Below are positions 8,655 through 17,192 of a stretch of DNA of 64,000 bases, in pieces. Every line of letters starts with the position of its first letter. Position 1 is the stretch's first letter. The notes under the pieces are model-generated. The model did no database searches, was not told the origin of the DNA, and was given only the letters and a program-made list of their open reading frames with translations. The DNA is taken from contig JAUSMV010000030.1 in assembly GCA_030645235.1 (NCBI GenBank), forward strand, positions 1,726,992 to 1,790,991. Reading direction: 5' to 3'. This DNA is from Parvibaculum sp. (lineage in GTDB: Bacteria > Pseudomonadota > Alphaproteobacteria > Parvibaculales > Parvibaculaceae). Made by a program: the position numbers and the translations under genes.

Positions 8655-10595
8655 TTAAGCTTTGTTTTGTCTGTTCTCGACCAAGTCCGTGACGACGCTC
8701 GGATCGGCAAGCGTTGAAGTATCGCCCAGATTTGAAAAATCGTCTTCGGCGATTTTGCGCAGGATGCGGCGCATGATTTTGCCCGAGCGGGTTTTGGGCA
8801 GGCCCGGTGCGAACTGGATCAAGTCGGGCGACGCGATGGGGCCGATTTCTTTGCGGACCCAGTTCACGAGCTCCTTGCGCAGAGCTTCTGTGGGTTGCTC
8901 GCCCGCAATCAAAGTCACATAGGCATAGATGCCCTGACCTTTGATGTCATGGGGGTAGCCGACCACTGCGGCTTCGGCGACTTTCTCGTGCGCCACAAGC
9001 GCGCTTTCGACTTCCGCTGTGCCCATGCGATGGCCTGAGACGTTCAGCACATCGTCCACGCGGCCGGTGATCCAATAGTAGCCGTCTTCATCGCGGCGGC
9101 AGCCGTCGCCGGTGAAATATTTGCCGGGATATTGGATAAAATAAGTATCGATGAAACGCTGATGGTCGCCATAGACCGAGCGCATCTGGCCCGGCCATGA
9201 ATCCAGCAGGCAGAGATTGCCGGATGCGGCGCCTTCAAGCACCGCACCTTCTGTGTCAACGAGTTGGGGTTTGACGCCGAAGAAAGGTTTTGTGGCTGAG
9301 CCCGGTTTTTGCGCAATCGCGCCCGGCAGCGGGGTGATGAGGATGCCGCCGGTTTCCGTCTGCCACCATGTATCAACGATGGGGCAGCGGCTGTCGCCGA
9401 CGACGCGGTGATACCAGAGCCATGCTTCGGGATTGATCGGTTCGCCGACCGAGCCGAGGAGACGCAAAGATTTGCGGCTTGTTTTTTTCACAGGTCCTTC
9501 GCCGTCGCGCATCAAAGCGCGCAAAGCTGTCGGTGCGGTGTAGAAAATATTGACCTGGTGCTTGTCGATGACTTCCCAGAAGCGCGAGACGTCGGGGTAA
9601 TTCGGCACGCCTTCAAACATCAGCGTTGTGGCGCCGTTCGCGAGCGGCCCGTAGACGATGTAAGAGTGGCCGGTGACCCAGCCCACATCCGCGGTGCACC
9701 AATAGATGTCGCCGTCCTGATAATCGAAAACATATTTATGCGTCATCGCGGCATAGACGATGTAGCCGCCGGTTGTGTGCAGCACGCCCTTTGGCTTGCC
9801 GGTCGAGCCTGATGTGTAGAGGATGAAAAGCGGGTCTTCGGCATTCATCACTTCAGCTGCGCAATCGGGCGAGACCTGCGCGCGCGCTTCATCATACCAG
9901 ACGTCGCGACCGGGTTTCATCGCTACATCGCCTTTGGTGTGGCGGACCGTGATGACGGACGTGACGTCCGGGCATTTGGTCAGCGCTTCATCGGTATTGG
10001 CTTTGAGCGGAATTTTTTTGCCGCCGCGCACGCCTTCGTCAGCCGTGACGACAATCGTTGAGGCACAATCGACAATGCGGGTGGCCAAGCTGTCGGGTGA
10101 GAAGCCGCCGAAGACGACGGAATGGACCGCGCCGATGCGCGTGCAGGCGAGCATGGCGATGGCCGCTTCCGGGATCATGGGCATATAGATGGTGATGCGG
10201 TCGCCTTTTTTGGCACCCTGCGCTTTCAGCACATTGGCAAAGAGCGAGACTTCGGCGTGAAGCTCTTTATAGGTGATCTTTTTTGACTCTTTCGGGTCGT
10301 CCCCCTCCCAGATGATCGCGACCTGATCGGCGCGGTCCTTGAGGTGACGATCGAGGCAATTGGCCGAGACGTTGAGCGCGCCGTCCTCATACCATTTGAT
10401 GAAAAGGTTTTTGGGATCGAAGCTTGTGTTTTTCACTTTCGTGAAAGGTGTGATCCAGTCGATGCGTGAGGCTTCTTCGCGCCAGAACGTGTCGGGGTCT
10501 TTGATGCTTGCTTCATAAAGCGCGTTGTAGCGCGTCTCGTCGATGAGGGCGCGGGCTTTCCATTCGTCTGATACAGGGAAAAGTTCGTTTGACAT
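8655..10595 (-). CDS. acs: Acetyl-coenzyme A synthetase
   Basis: 646 residues, the usual length. Converts acetate, ATP and CoA to acetyl-CoA through acetyl-AMP. Visible motifs: [19 protein letters not shown] (ANL-family phosphate loop), [42 protein letters not shown] and the acetylation/activity loop [13 protein letters not shown] with the regulatory Lys. A CaiB/BaiF gene lies 69 bases upstream on the same strand, so both could share a promoter. Likely induced by acetate, but no regulator site is visible. Confidence 0.97.
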   Translation of the reverse strand: MSNELFPVSDEWKARALIDETRYNALYEASIKDPDTFWREEASRIDWITPFTKVKNTSFDPKNLFIKWYEDGALNVSANCLDRHLKDRADQVAIIWEGDDPKESKKITYKELHAEVSLFANVLKAQGAKKGDRITIYMPMIPEAAIAMLACTRIGAVHSVVFGGFSPDSLATRIVDCASTIVVTADEGVRGGKKIPLKANTDEALTKCPDVTSVITVRHTKGDVAMKPGRDVWYDEARAQVSPDCAAEVMNAEDPLFILYTSGSTGKPKGVLHTTGGYIVYAAMTHKYVFDYQDGDIYWCTADVGWVTGHSYIVYGPLANGATTLMFEGVPNYPDVSRFWEVIDKHQVNIFYTAPTALRALMRDGEGPVKKTSRKSLRLLGSVGEPINPEAWLWYHRVVGDSRCPIVDTWWQTETGGILITPLPGAIAQKPGSATKPFFGVKPQLVDTEGAVLEGAASGNLCLLDSWPGQMRSVYGDHQRFIDTYFIQYPGKYFTGDGCRRDEDGYYWITGRVDDVLNVSGHRMGTAEVESALVAHEKVAEAAVVGYPHDIKGQGIYAYVTLIAGEQPTEALRKELVNWVRKEIGPIASPDLIQFAPGLPKTRSGKIMRRILRKIAEDDFSNLGDTSTLADPSVVTDLVENRQNKA

Positions 10596-10664
10596 AGATG
10601 GTGTCCTCCGTTGCGTCTGACGAATTGTTTTTATGTAGCCATTATGGGTGCGGGGCCCGCGCGG

Positions 10665-11954
10665 TCAAATGAGGTTTTCGTCCTTGCGCGCGATGTGATG
10701 GATGGCGTCGTCGGCATCAAGCGCGGCAATGGCTTCGGGACTCAGGCCGATTTCGGCCAGCACCTCATGTGTCTGCTCGCCGAGTGTCGGCGGATGAAGA
10801 CGGATATTGGCGGGCGTGGCGGAAAAGCGCACGGGCGGGCGCAGCGCGAAATAGGGTCCGGCATGGGGGTGATCGTAACGCTCAAAAAAGCCTACAGCTT
10901 TCAGATGCGGGTCTTCCTGCAGATCATCAAGCCGGTTCATTTTCACAATCGGGATCGAGAGCGGCATCAGGAGATCGAGCCATTCCTCGGTGGTCTTTTG
11001 TTCGGTGAGTTCCTCAATCATCGCGTAAAGCTCGCGGATGTTCTGGCCGCGCGCTTTGTAGGTGGCAAAGCGCGGATCGTTTTTGAAAACGCCGGGGCGG
11101 CCGGCCTGTTCAAAGAACTGGTCCCATTGCTTGTCGGAATAGGGCAGGAGGCCGATATAGCCGTTCTTGGTTTTGTAAGGACGGCGGTCGGGATTGGTGA
11201 TGCGGCCGTAGGACCAGGGGCCGGTGGCAGGATCATAGACATGGCCGAAGAAATGTTCGGCGAGCACGAAGCTTGTGACCGCTTCAAACATAGGTACTTC
11301 GACAAACTGTCCTTCGCCCGTGCGCTCGCGGTGGAAAAGTGCTGCTGTGATCGCATTGGCCATGAAGAGGCCCGAGACCTTGTCGGCGACGATCGTCGGC
11401 ATATAGCGCGGCGCGGGATTGCCGTCGGTGCGGCTCAACAGATCGGCGGCGCCGGAGCCTGCCTGAATGAGATCATCGTAAGCGGGCAGGCCCGCATAAG
11501 GCCCGTCCGAGCCATAGCCTGCCGCATGCACGAAGACGATGTCGGGTTTCACTTTTTTCACATCTTCATAGCCGAGGCCCAGACGCTTCATGCCGTCATA
11601 GCGGATGTTCGATGCGAGCACGTCGGCTGTCGCAATCAGTTGCATCAGCGCATTGATCGCTGATTTTTTGCGCAGGTCGAGCAGAACTGAACGTTTGTTG
11701 CGGTTGATGGTGACGAAGATAGGACCGAGATCGGAGGAGGCCCCTTCGGGCACCTTGCCCGCCCAGCGCATGATGTCGCCGCCCTGACCGCCGCCGCCTG
11801 TGGGAGAGGGGGCTTCGACCTTGATCACGTCCGCGCCGTAATCGCCGAGCATCTGGGTGGCATAAGCGCCAAAGACAACGGAGGTAAGGTCGATGATGCG
11901 CACACCGGCAAGGGGACCTGTGGGCTTGGTGCCCAGTTCTTTTGAGGTGCTCAT
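10665..11954 (-). CDS. CaiB/BaiF (class III) CoA-transferase
   Basis: 429 residues. Class III CoA-transferase fold: GVRIIDLTSVVFGAYATQMLGDYGADVIKVE at the N-terminus (split here: GPLAGVRIIDL, GDYGADVIKVE), NKRSVLLDLR, VHAAGYGSDGPYAGLPAYDD with the catalytic-region Asp, and a C-terminal PHLKAVGFF segment. These enzymes move CoA between carboxylic acids. The substrate is not readable from the sequence. It lies upstream of acs on the same strand. Confidence 0.92.
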   Translation of the reverse strand: MSTSKELGTKPTGPLAGVRIIDLTSVVFGAYATQMLGDYGADVIKVEAPSPTGGGGQGGDIMRWAGKVPEGASSDLGPIFVTINRNKRSVLLDLRKKSAINALMQLIATADVLASNIRYDGMKRLGLGYEDVKKVKPDIVFVHAAGYGSDGPYAGLPAYDDLIQAGSGAADLLSRTDGNPAPRYMPTIVADKVSGLFMANAITAALFHRERTGEGQFVEVPMFEAVTSFVLAEHFFGHVYDPATGPWSYGRITNPDRRPYKTKNGYIGLLPYSDKQWDQFFEQAGRPGVFKNDPRFATYKARGQNIRELYAMIEELTEQKTTEEWLDLLMPLSIPIVKMNRLDDLQEDPHLKAVGFFERYDHPHAGPYFALRPPVRFSATPANIRLHPPTLGEQTHEVLAEIGLSPEAIAALDADDAIHHIARKDENLI

Positions 11955-11999
11955 TCTTTACGGTCTTCCCTGCTCACGCGACTTTTTGGCGTTGGTCTT

Positions 12000-12494
12000 T
12001 TACGGCGCCCAAACATAGAGCATGTCGGGCAGGTTTTCTTCGTTATCGCGCCCGTCGGTTTTTTTCGCAAGCGTGAGGCTGTGACGTTCATAGAAACGTT
12101 GCGCGCCGTGATTTTGCTGAAAGCACCAGAGCGCGAAGCCCCGGGGACGCAGCGTTTTCACCGCGTTGAGAAGATGCGTGCCGATGCCCTGACCCTGCGT
12201 CAGCGGGTCGATATAGAGGTGGTCGAGATGGGTGTTTTTGTCTGTTTCGTCTGACAGCTCATCGTCGTGATCGTTGATCGCCGCAAAACCGGCAATGTCG
12301 TCGGGGGCTGATTGCGTGACGGCGACGAGGACGGTCTGGCTTGCGACCACATGGGCGATGAAGGCGCGCGTGTCCTCGTCTGAGTGGAGGCGGGGGAGAT
12401 AGGTCATGGCAGCGCGCGCGGCGAGGAAGATGTCCGCAATGGCAGGGGCGTCTGAGGGCAGAGCCGGGCGCAGGAGGGGGATGGGTCTTGTCAT
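12000..12494 (-). CDS. GNAT family N-acetyltransferase
   Basis: 164 residues from the ATG at 12494. GNAT fold with LRPALPSDAPAIADIF at the start and the acetyl-CoA loop LYIDPLTQGQGIGTHLL (R/Q-x-x-G-x-G/A pattern), then NHGAQRFYERHS typical of motif B. Acceptor unknown. An in-frame ATG at 12521 would start directly at the edge of the toxin-antitoxin operator, so this gene and the divergent TA operon may share control. Confidence 0.85.
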   Translation of the reverse strand: MTRPIPLLRPALPSDAPAIADIFLAARAAMTYLPRLHSDEDTRAFIAHVVASQTVLVAVTQSAPDDIAGFAAINDHDDELSDETDKNTHLDHLYIDPLTQGQGIGTHLLNAVKTLRPRGFALWCFQQNHGAQRFYERHSLTLAKKTDGRDNEENLPDMLYVWAP

Positions 12495-12521
12495 TGGGGC
12501 CAGTATTTCCCAAAGTTGCAT

Positions 12522-12555
12522 CTTGATTTGTCATGATATAGCTTGATTTGTCAAG
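12522..12555 (+). promoter_or_regulatory. Tandem operator of the toxin-antitoxin operon
   Basis: The 12-mer CTTGATTTGTCA occurs twice, at 12522-12533 and 12542-12553, exactly 20 bases apart (two helical turns). The second copy extends to a perfect inverted repeat CTTGA-TTTG-TCAAG (12542-12555); the first is imperfect. It ends 21 bases before the antitoxin ATG. Regular spacing plus internal symmetry fits cooperative binding of ribbon-helix-helix dimers, the usual autoregulation of such antitoxins. Confidence 0.6.
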
Positions 12556-12576
12556 ATTAGCCCTTTGGAGGTTCAT

Positions 12577-12801
12577 ATGACCGCGCGGGAAAAATTTGCG
12601 ACACAGGCGGACCCTGAGCTTCTGGCTCAGATGCGTGAACTTGCGAAGTCCGAGGGGCGGCAGTTGCAGTCCCTCGTTGAGGATGCATTCCGCGCTTACC
12701 TCGCGGCCAAACAAACGGCGCGACCGCGTGACAATGTGATGGCGCATTTCCGCGACAGCGTGAAGCGCAATGGCGAGCTTTATAAGCGTCTGGCGAAATA
12801 G
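12577..12801 (+). CDS. Ribbon-helix-helix antitoxin (partner of Doc toxin)
   Basis: 74 residues. Start fixed by GGAGG at 12567-12571, five bases before the ATG. Residues 4-45 fit a ribbon-helix-helix DNA-binding fold (short strand, then PELLAQMRELAKSEG and QLQSLVEDAFRAYL helices). The C-terminal tail RDNVMAHFRDSVKRNGELYK is likely the toxin-neutralising part. Ends two bases before the Doc start, so translation is probably coupled. The classic P1 partner of Doc is Phd, which has a different fold. Probably autoregulates via the tandem repeats upstream. Confidence 0.82.
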   Translation: MTAREKFATQADPELLAQMRELAKSEGRQLQSLVEDAFRAYLAAKQTARPRDNVMAHFRDSVKRNGELYKRLAK

Positions 12802-12803
12802 CG

Positions 12804-13178
12804 ATGACCGACTATCTGACGATGGTCGAAGCGCTCGCCATGCATGAAGAGCTCATAGAGCTTTATGGCGGTGCGCAGGGCGTGCGCGATATGGGCGCGC
12901 TTGAGAGCGCTCTGTTCCGCCCGCAAACGGGTTACTATGACGACGTGATCGCGGAGGCTGCGGCGCTTCTTGAAAGCCTTGCGGTCAATCATCCTTTCAT
13001 TGATGGAAACAAGCGGATTGCCTTTGCTGTGGCCGATGTGTTCTTGCGGCTCAACGGGTTTGTCTTCGAGGGTGATCCGGTTGAGGCTTACGATTTCATG
13101 ATCGGGCTGTTTGATGCGGGCACGTTTCGATATGAGCAGTTGGAACCGTGGCTCAGGGCGAATGTGCGGGCGCTCTAG
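12804..13178 (+). CDS. Doc/Fic family death-on-curing toxin
   Basis: 124 residues, the usual Doc length. The active-site loop HPFIDGNKRIA (His63 to Arg71) is the Fic/Doc motif H-x-F-x-x-G-N-K-R. The Lys in place of the second Gly of Fic enzymes is typical of Doc, the P1 member of which phosphorylates EF-Tu. Other family parts are VRDMGALESALFRPQTGYY at the N-terminus and NGFVFEGDPVEAYDFM towards the end. Forms a two-gene operon with the ribbon-helix-helix gene. Phosphorylation of EF-Tu here is inference from the family. Confidence 0.92.
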   Translation: MTDYLTMVEALAMHEELIELYGGAQGVRDMGALESALFRPQTGYYDDVIAEAAALLESLAVNHPFIDGNKRIAFAVADVFLRLNGFVFEGDPVEAYDFMIGLFDAGTFRYEQLEPWLRANVRAL

Positions 13179-13225
13179 ACTGCCGTGCCACGATGTCACA
13201 TTATCCGTATCGGGATTGAATGTGG

Positions 13226-13254
13226 TATGATGTAAGCCCATCATTTAATGATGG
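13226..13254 (+). promoter_or_regulatory. TATGAT box followed by a palindrome over the start codon
   Basis: TATGAT (13226-13231) resembles a -10 hexamer. Seven bases on, CCATCATT-T-AATGATGG (13238-13254) is a perfect palindrome that covers the ATG of the membrane-protein gene. No ribosome-binding site is visible. Could be an operator or an initiation-site hairpin on a nearly leaderless mRNA. No convincing -35 box is seen. Confidence 0.35.
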
Positions 13255-13916
13255 ATGAGGATATAGCCCCAATCGATAAAGCGCCTCAAACCCGACAAAT
13301 CAATCGGGAAGCAGTTTATGTAACTGTCTCGTCGCTGTTAGTTTTGGCGATAATTTATCTGATGATTTGGATCTCGGGCCCACCGGTCGGCCCGGATGTA
13401 TATGTGATTTTGATTTCCTTGTTTGTAGCCGCACCCGCCCTTATTGCCCTTCCATTGGCAGATTATTTTGGTGGGATAGAAATTCCGTTTCTGGGTGTCT
13501 TGTACTGGATTTCGCTGATTGCTTTAATTGCTGCAAGTATCTATTGGGCTTGGCGGCTGGGTGCCCGGTTGAAAATACCTGATGCGTTCACATTGGGATT
13601 TATTATTGCGTCTCTTGGTACTGCCATTGTGTGTGGCATTATCGTCCTTGAGGTTCTTTCGTTACTTATCATTGCTCTTTTCACTTGGAATTTACCGAAC
13701 GTCGTTGAAAAATCGCTTGGAATTTTACCGTTCATCGCAGTGATTGGTTTTGTCTCAAGTTTGCCGATGGCCTTCATTTGTTCAGCGACATATTTGTGGA
13801 TGGTCCGTCCACTATTGGTGAAATTGCATCTCGTTGTGCCGCCTTACTCATTGAAACCCGTTCCTTCTAAGGTAAAGGTGAGTGGCAAAGGACGCCCTTC
13901 TCTCTGGCCGGAATGA
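13248..13916 (+). CDS. Multi-pass membrane protein of unknown function
   Basis: 222 residues with five or six hydrophobic segments at roughly 24-43, 50-70, 81-103, 115-143 and 156-187, and a basic C-terminal tail (KVKVSGKGRPS). I recognise no family. The DNA is more AT-rich than surrounding genes, suggesting recent acquisition, perhaps with the adjacent toxin-antitoxin pair. Either of two adjacent ATG codons (13248, 13251) may start it. It is convergent with the EVE gene, three bases away. Confidence 0.7.
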   Translation: MMDEDIAPIDKAPQTRQINREAVYVTVSSLLVLAIIYLMIWISGPPVGPDVYVILISLFVAAPALIALPLADYFGGIEIPFLGVLYWISLIALIAASIYWAWRLGARLKIPDAFTLGFIIASLGTAIVCGIIVLEVLSLLIIALFTWNLPNVVEKSLGILPFIAVIGFVSSLPMAFICSATYLWMVRPLLVKLHLVVPPYSLKPVPSKVKVSGKGRPSLWPE

Positions 13917-13919
13917 TAC

Positions 13920-14345
13920 TCACGGCACCTTCTTCAGCCCCGCCATTTTGCAGACGACTTTCCATTCGGCTTGCGTTACGGGCTGGACGGATAGGCGTGA
14001 ATTTTTGATGAGCACCATCTCCGCGAGTTCCGGCACGGGTTTCACATCATCAAGTGAGACGGGTTTCGGCAGGTCTTCCACCGCTTCGATGATGACGAGG
14101 CCGAATTTCCCTTTTTCATCCGTCGGGTCGGGGCGGTGTTCGCCGATGACGCGGACAATGCCGACCATCGAGCGTTCTTCGACCGAGTGATAGAAGAAGC
14201 CGAGGTCGCCCTTCTTCATCAGTTTCATATTGTTGTTGGCCTGATAGTTGCGCACGCCGGTCCAGGGCTCGCCTGCGCTGCCCTTTTTCTTTTGGTCGTC
14301 CCAGCTCCAGGTGGAGGGTTCGGATTTAAAAAGCCAATAAGCCAT
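13920..14345 (-). CDS. EVE domain protein
   Basis: 141 residues. Starts MAYWLFKSEPSTWSWDDQ and continues with VRNYQANNNMKLMKKGDLGFFYHS, the typical EVE domain (a PUA/YTH-like fold, related to human THYN1) that binds modified bases in nucleic acid. Length is normal for a single-domain protein. Follows yciI and gpsA on the same strand in a common alphaproteobacterial order. The true ligand is unknown. Confidence 0.93.
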   Translation of the reverse strand: MAYWLFKSEPSTWSWDDQKKKGSAGEPWTGVRNYQANNNMKLMKKGDLGFFYHSVEERSMVGIVRVIGEHRPDPTDEKGKFGLVIIEAVEDLPKPVSLDDVKPVPELAEMVLIKNSRLSVQPVTQAEWKVVCKMAGLKKVP

Positions 14346-14363
14346 TTTTTTGATCCTTAAATT

Positions 14364-14645
14364 CTATTTCGCACCAAGCAGCCATTTCCAGGCGCGGATT
14401 TCGGCAAGGGCGAAAAGACCTGCCAGCGTGTAGGGGTCGTTTGCCAAAAGCTTTTCGGCGGCGGCGCGGTTTTCAACTTCGATCGCGAGAAGCGAGCCGT
14501 TCATCACTGTGCCTTCATCATTTGAGAAAGGTCCGCCCATTCTGACAGTGCCGCTATCGGCCCAATATTTCAGATGCGCCTCGCGTGTTGCGACGCGCAA
14601 CGGGAAGCTGTCGGGTTTATCTGTGCCGATAATGACGAAAAGCAT
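14364..14645 (-). CDS. YciI family protein
   Basis: 93 residues. A ferredoxin-like YciI fold with LFVIIGTDKPDSFPLR at the start, RMGGPFSNDEG in the middle and NDPYTLAGLF near the end, which contains the conserved Asp-Pro-x-x pattern. Function in the cell is unknown. Lies 18 bases from gpsA and 18 from the EVE gene, so the three very probably form one transcript. Confidence 0.92.
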   Translation of the reverse strand: MLFVIIGTDKPDSFPLRVATREAHLKYWADSGTVRMGGPFSNDEGTVMNGSLLAIEVENRAAAEKLLANDPYTLAGLFALAEIRAWKWLLGAK

Positions 14646-14663
14646 TTTAGGGGACTCCGGTTT

Positions 14664-15686
14664 TTAAGAAATTTCGCTTTTGAAGGGGCGGGTGAGAAGC
14701 GCAAGTATTGCATCGTCCACGGATGATTGTCCGGTGACGACGCTGGCGACCGCTTCGGCGATGGGCATCTCGATTTTGTGAATTTTACCAAGCCCGACAA
14801 CGGCGTTGGCGGAGTGCACGCCTTCGGTCACCGCATTGCGCGAGGACATGATCTCGGCAAGCGTTTTGCCTTCACCGAGCGCCAGACCCAATGACATGTT
14901 GCGTGATTGGGGTGAGTTGCAGGTGAGGACGAGATCGCCGAGACCGGAAAGGCCTGCGAGTGTTTCAGCGCGCGCACCAAGCGCCAATCCCAACCGCGTC
15001 ATTTCCGCAAAGCCGCGTGTGGTCAGCGCCGCGCGCGCTGATGCACCGAGTTTTTTGCCCTCGACGATGCCGCAGGCAATGGCGAGCACGTTTTTCACCG
15101 CGCCGCCCACTTCCGCGCCGATGAGGTCGGGCGAGTAATAGGGGCGGAATGTCGGAAGGCCGATTGCCTGCATGAGCGCATTAGCAAGCGCCTCGTCAGC
15201 GCAGGCAAGCGTGACAGCCGTGGGAAGGCCACGCGCAACTTCGCCCGCGAAGCTCGGACCCGACAGCACGGCGGGTGTGGCAGCGGGGAGCACTTCGGCC
15301 AGCACTTCGGTCAGCAATTTATGCGTGCCCTGCTCGACGCCTTTGGCGCAGAGGAGGACGGGCGTGCCCGCTTTCAGATGCGGCCTCAGTGCTTCAAGGC
15401 TCGCGCGCATGAATTGCGCAGGCGTCACCATCAGGATCGCACCGGCATCTGCCATTGCGCCCATATCGGATGTGGCGGTGATCGAGGGTTCGAGCGTGAT
15501 GCCGGGAAGGAATGTTTTGTTTTCGTGCGTGTGGTTCACGCTTTCAACGATCTCGCTCTCGCGCGCCCAAAGCGTCACGCGGCGAGCGGATCCGCTCTCT
15601 GTACCTTTGGCACGCGCGCAGACCTGCGCCAGCGCCGTGCCCCATGCGCCTGCACCAACGACGCCGATATGGTCAAACTTCAGCAT
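14664..15686 (-). CDS. gpsA: NAD(P)H-dependent glycerol-3-phosphate dehydrogenase
   Basis: 340 residues. Reduces dihydroxyacetone phosphate to glycerol 3-phosphate for phospholipid synthesis. Rossmann motif [14 protein letters not shown] at the N-terminus, [24 protein letters not shown], and [17 protein letters not shown] with the catalytic Lys, then [14 protein letters not shown]. First gene of the gpsA-yciI-EVE set and divergent from the TetR gene. In many relatives gpsA directly follows tsaD; here 1.5 kb separates them. Confidence 0.97.
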   Translation of the reverse strand: MLKFDHIGVVGAGAWGTALAQVCARAKGTESGSARRVTLWARESEIVESVNHTHENKTFLPGITLEPSITATSDMGAMADAGAILMVTPAQFMRASLEALRPHLKAGTPVLLCAKGVEQGTHKLLTEVLAEVLPAATPAVLSGPSFAGEVARGLPTAVTLACADEALANALMQAIGLPTFRPYYSPDLIGAEVGGAVKNVLAIACGIVEGKKLGASARAALTTRGFAEMTRLGLALGARAETLAGLSGLGDLVLTCNSPQSRNMSLGLALGEGKTLAEIMSSRNAVTEGVHSANAVVGLGKIHKIEMPIAEAVASVVTGQSSVDDAILALLTRPFKSEIS

Positions 15687-15757
15687 GTTTATGCTGCACC
15701 TGCTAACGATTGAATGATCTGTTTTTTATTCATTGAGATTATTCGCGAGAGGGGAAT

Positions 15758-15768
15758 ACAATCATTGT
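15758..15768 (+). promoter_or_regulatory. Perfect palindrome directly before the TetR start
   Basis: ACAAT-C-ATTGT (11 bases) abuts the ATG of the TetR gene in the 82-base spacer shared with divergent gpsA. A symmetric site here would suit TetR autoregulation and possibly repression of gpsA. It is short, so chance is not excluded. Confidence 0.3.
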
Positions 15769-16395
15769 ATGAACGCAACCGACATGACACGCCAGAAAAT
15801 CATCGACGCCGCCAAACGCCGTTTTGCTCACTATGGCTATGGAAAGACGACGATGGCTGACGTTGCCGAAGATTGCGATATGTCGCCTGGTAATCTCTAT
15901 CGCTATTTTGCGGGCAAGCTTGATATTGCCGAAGAAATCGCGCGCGCCGCCTCGATCCGCACGGTAGAGGAGTTGAGCGAGATATTGCTCGATACAGGCC
16001 GCTCGGCTGCCGAGCGCCTGCATGATTTTCTGTTCCATGACCTGCGCGAGACGTTTCACGCGCTGGAAAAAGACCCAAAACTTGTCGAGATGGCGCAAAT
16101 CATCACGACCGAGCGGCCGCATTTTCACGATGAGGGGCTGGAGCGCGAGCGCGAGGTTCTGTCGCGTATCGTGGAATACGGGGTTCTGTCGGGTGAGTTC
16201 CGCGTGTCGAACGCAGAATATGTGGCTGAGATGATTCAAGCCGCGACGCTCAAATTTTCTTATCCGCAGCTCTTTTCAAGCCTTGCGCTTGATCGTCTCG
16301 AACGCGAGCTCGAAGGTGTCTATCAGATTATCACCGCCGGCCTCAGGGCTGGTGTGGCAGGTGAGTCTGCCCCACAAAATCTTGTGGAAGCCTGA
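15769..16395 (+). CDS. TetR/AcrR family transcriptional regulator
   Basis: 208 residues from the ATG at 15769. The N-terminal helix-turn-helix is canonical: RQKIIDAAKRRFAHYGYGKT, then MADVAEDCDMSPGNLYRYFAGK. The remainder is the helical ligand-binding and dimerisation domain, with LHDFLFHDLRETFHALEKDP. Ligand unknown. Targets are most likely its own gene, divergent gpsA, or the two tiny membrane-protein genes immediately downstream on the same strand. Confidence 0.93.
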   Translation: MNATDMTRQKIIDAAKRRFAHYGYGKTTMADVAEDCDMSPGNLYRYFAGKLDIAEEIARAASIRTVEELSEILLDTGRSAAERLHDFLFHDLRETFHALEKDPKLVEMAQIITTERPHFHDEGLEREREVLSRIVEYGVLSGEFRVSNAEYVAEMIQAATLKFSYPQLFSSLALDRLERELEGVYQIITAGLRAGVAGESAPQNLVEA

Positions 16396-16510
16396 GCGGT
16401 TCTCGCTCTTTCATAAATATTTCTCGCAACTGCAGCAAATCTGAGGAAATGGCTTTTCAGCCATAAGACCCTGATTTTACGCCAATATCACATGTCATAG
16501 CAGTGTTATA

Positions 16511-16579
16511 TGTTGCAGCACAGCAACAGTTTTAGATACGACTGAACATTTTTCATTTTGTTCATTGTTTTTTGTTCAG
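16511..16579 (+). promoter_or_regulatory. Cluster of inverted and direct repeats upstream of the tiny-protein genes
   Basis: The AT-rich 312-base spacer after the TetR gene holds TGTTGC-N6-GCAACA (16511-16528), then CTGAACA (16542-16548) paired with TGTTCAG (16573-16579), and a third TGTTCA at 16559-16564. The three TGAACA/TGTTCA units suggest a protein-binding region. I cannot place a convincing -35/-10 pair. Two small hairpins follow nearer the first tiny gene, for example GGCAAT-GAAGA-ATTGCC at 16631-16647. Confidence 0.35.
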
Positions 16580-16707
16580 GCTTTCCTTAAATCAACTTTG
16601 CCGATGAGAAACCGCCTCTCAACCGGTTCCGGCAATGAAGAATTGCCAAATTGAAATCGCCCCCTCCGGTCCCGAACGGGCCAAAGCACTCTGAAGGAGA
16701 TACTGCC

Positions 16708-16812
16708 ATGACCGCCACACGTAACCAGATCACATTCGTCGCCGTCACGCTCGCTATCGCTGTTTACGGCTTCGCTCTCATCGCCCACACAGCGCTGCAA
16801 ATCGCAGCCTGA
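16708..16812 (+). CDS. Tiny single-span membrane protein, copy 1
   Basis: 34 codons. An excellent ribosome-binding site AAGGAGA (16694-16700) sits seven bases before the ATG. The protein is almost all one membrane span (FVAVTLAIAVYGFALIAHTA) with a short polar N-terminus TATRNQ. It resembles the next small protein in YGFALIAHTA versus YALALFAQTS. I know of no family. It could act as a small regulator or subunit of a membrane complex, but nothing in the sequence shows which. Confidence 0.6.
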   Translation: MTATRNQITFVAVTLAIAVYGFALIAHTALQIAA

Positions 16813-16888
16813 CCCGTGCGGCTTAAGGCGTTTCCTCAGGCTTGCCCCTGCAGAGTGCCAAGACAGTCTTGTTAGAAGGATTAGACCC

Positions 16889-17014
16889 ATGAAGTTCACA
16901 GGAAGCGGGGCGCGTCGCGCCGAAGCCGTCGTACTGCGGCTCATCACTGTGGTGCTCGGCACATATGCGCTGGCACTGTTCGCCCAAACATCCGGCATCG
17001 TCCACTTGGTTTGA
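16889..17014 (+). CDS. Tiny single-span membrane protein, copy 2
   Basis: 41 codons. AGAAGGA (16874-16880) lies eight bases before the ATG, again an ideal ribosome-binding site. A basic N-terminus (KFTGSGARRAEA) precedes one hydrophobic span (VVLRLITVVLGTYALALFAQ). About half of the ten-residue core matches copy 1, so the two look like diverged duplicates. A strong terminator lies 115 bases after the stop, closing a likely two-gene operon. Confidence 0.6.
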   Translation: MKFTGSGARRAEAVVLRLITVVLGTYALALFAQTSGIVHLV

Positions 17015-17128
17015 TGCCTCGCCGAATTTGAGTTTTTGAGTTTTCATCGTCGGGGTTTCTTTCGAACCCTCCCTCCCTCCCCAGAAGGGATCCCTGACTT
17101 TGAGAAGGCCTGTCGCAAGGTCTATTCA

Positions 17129-17171
17129 GCCCCGACGCCCCCTCCCCAATCGAGGCGTCGGGGCTTTTTTT
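17129..17171 (+). terminator. Rho-independent terminator
   Basis: GCCCCGACGCC (17129-17139) pairs perfectly with GGCGTCGGGGC (17154-17164), followed by seven T. It points along the plus strand and so ends the tiny-protein operon, not the convergent tsaD gene. Confidence 0.9.
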
Positions 17172-17192
17172 ATTTTGAAATCTGAAAGTGTT

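Noticed and set aside
10611..11663. Plus-strand open frame of 350 codons
   Set aside because: Antisense to the CaiB/BaiF gene; His- and Arg-rich composition typical of a high-GC shadow frame.
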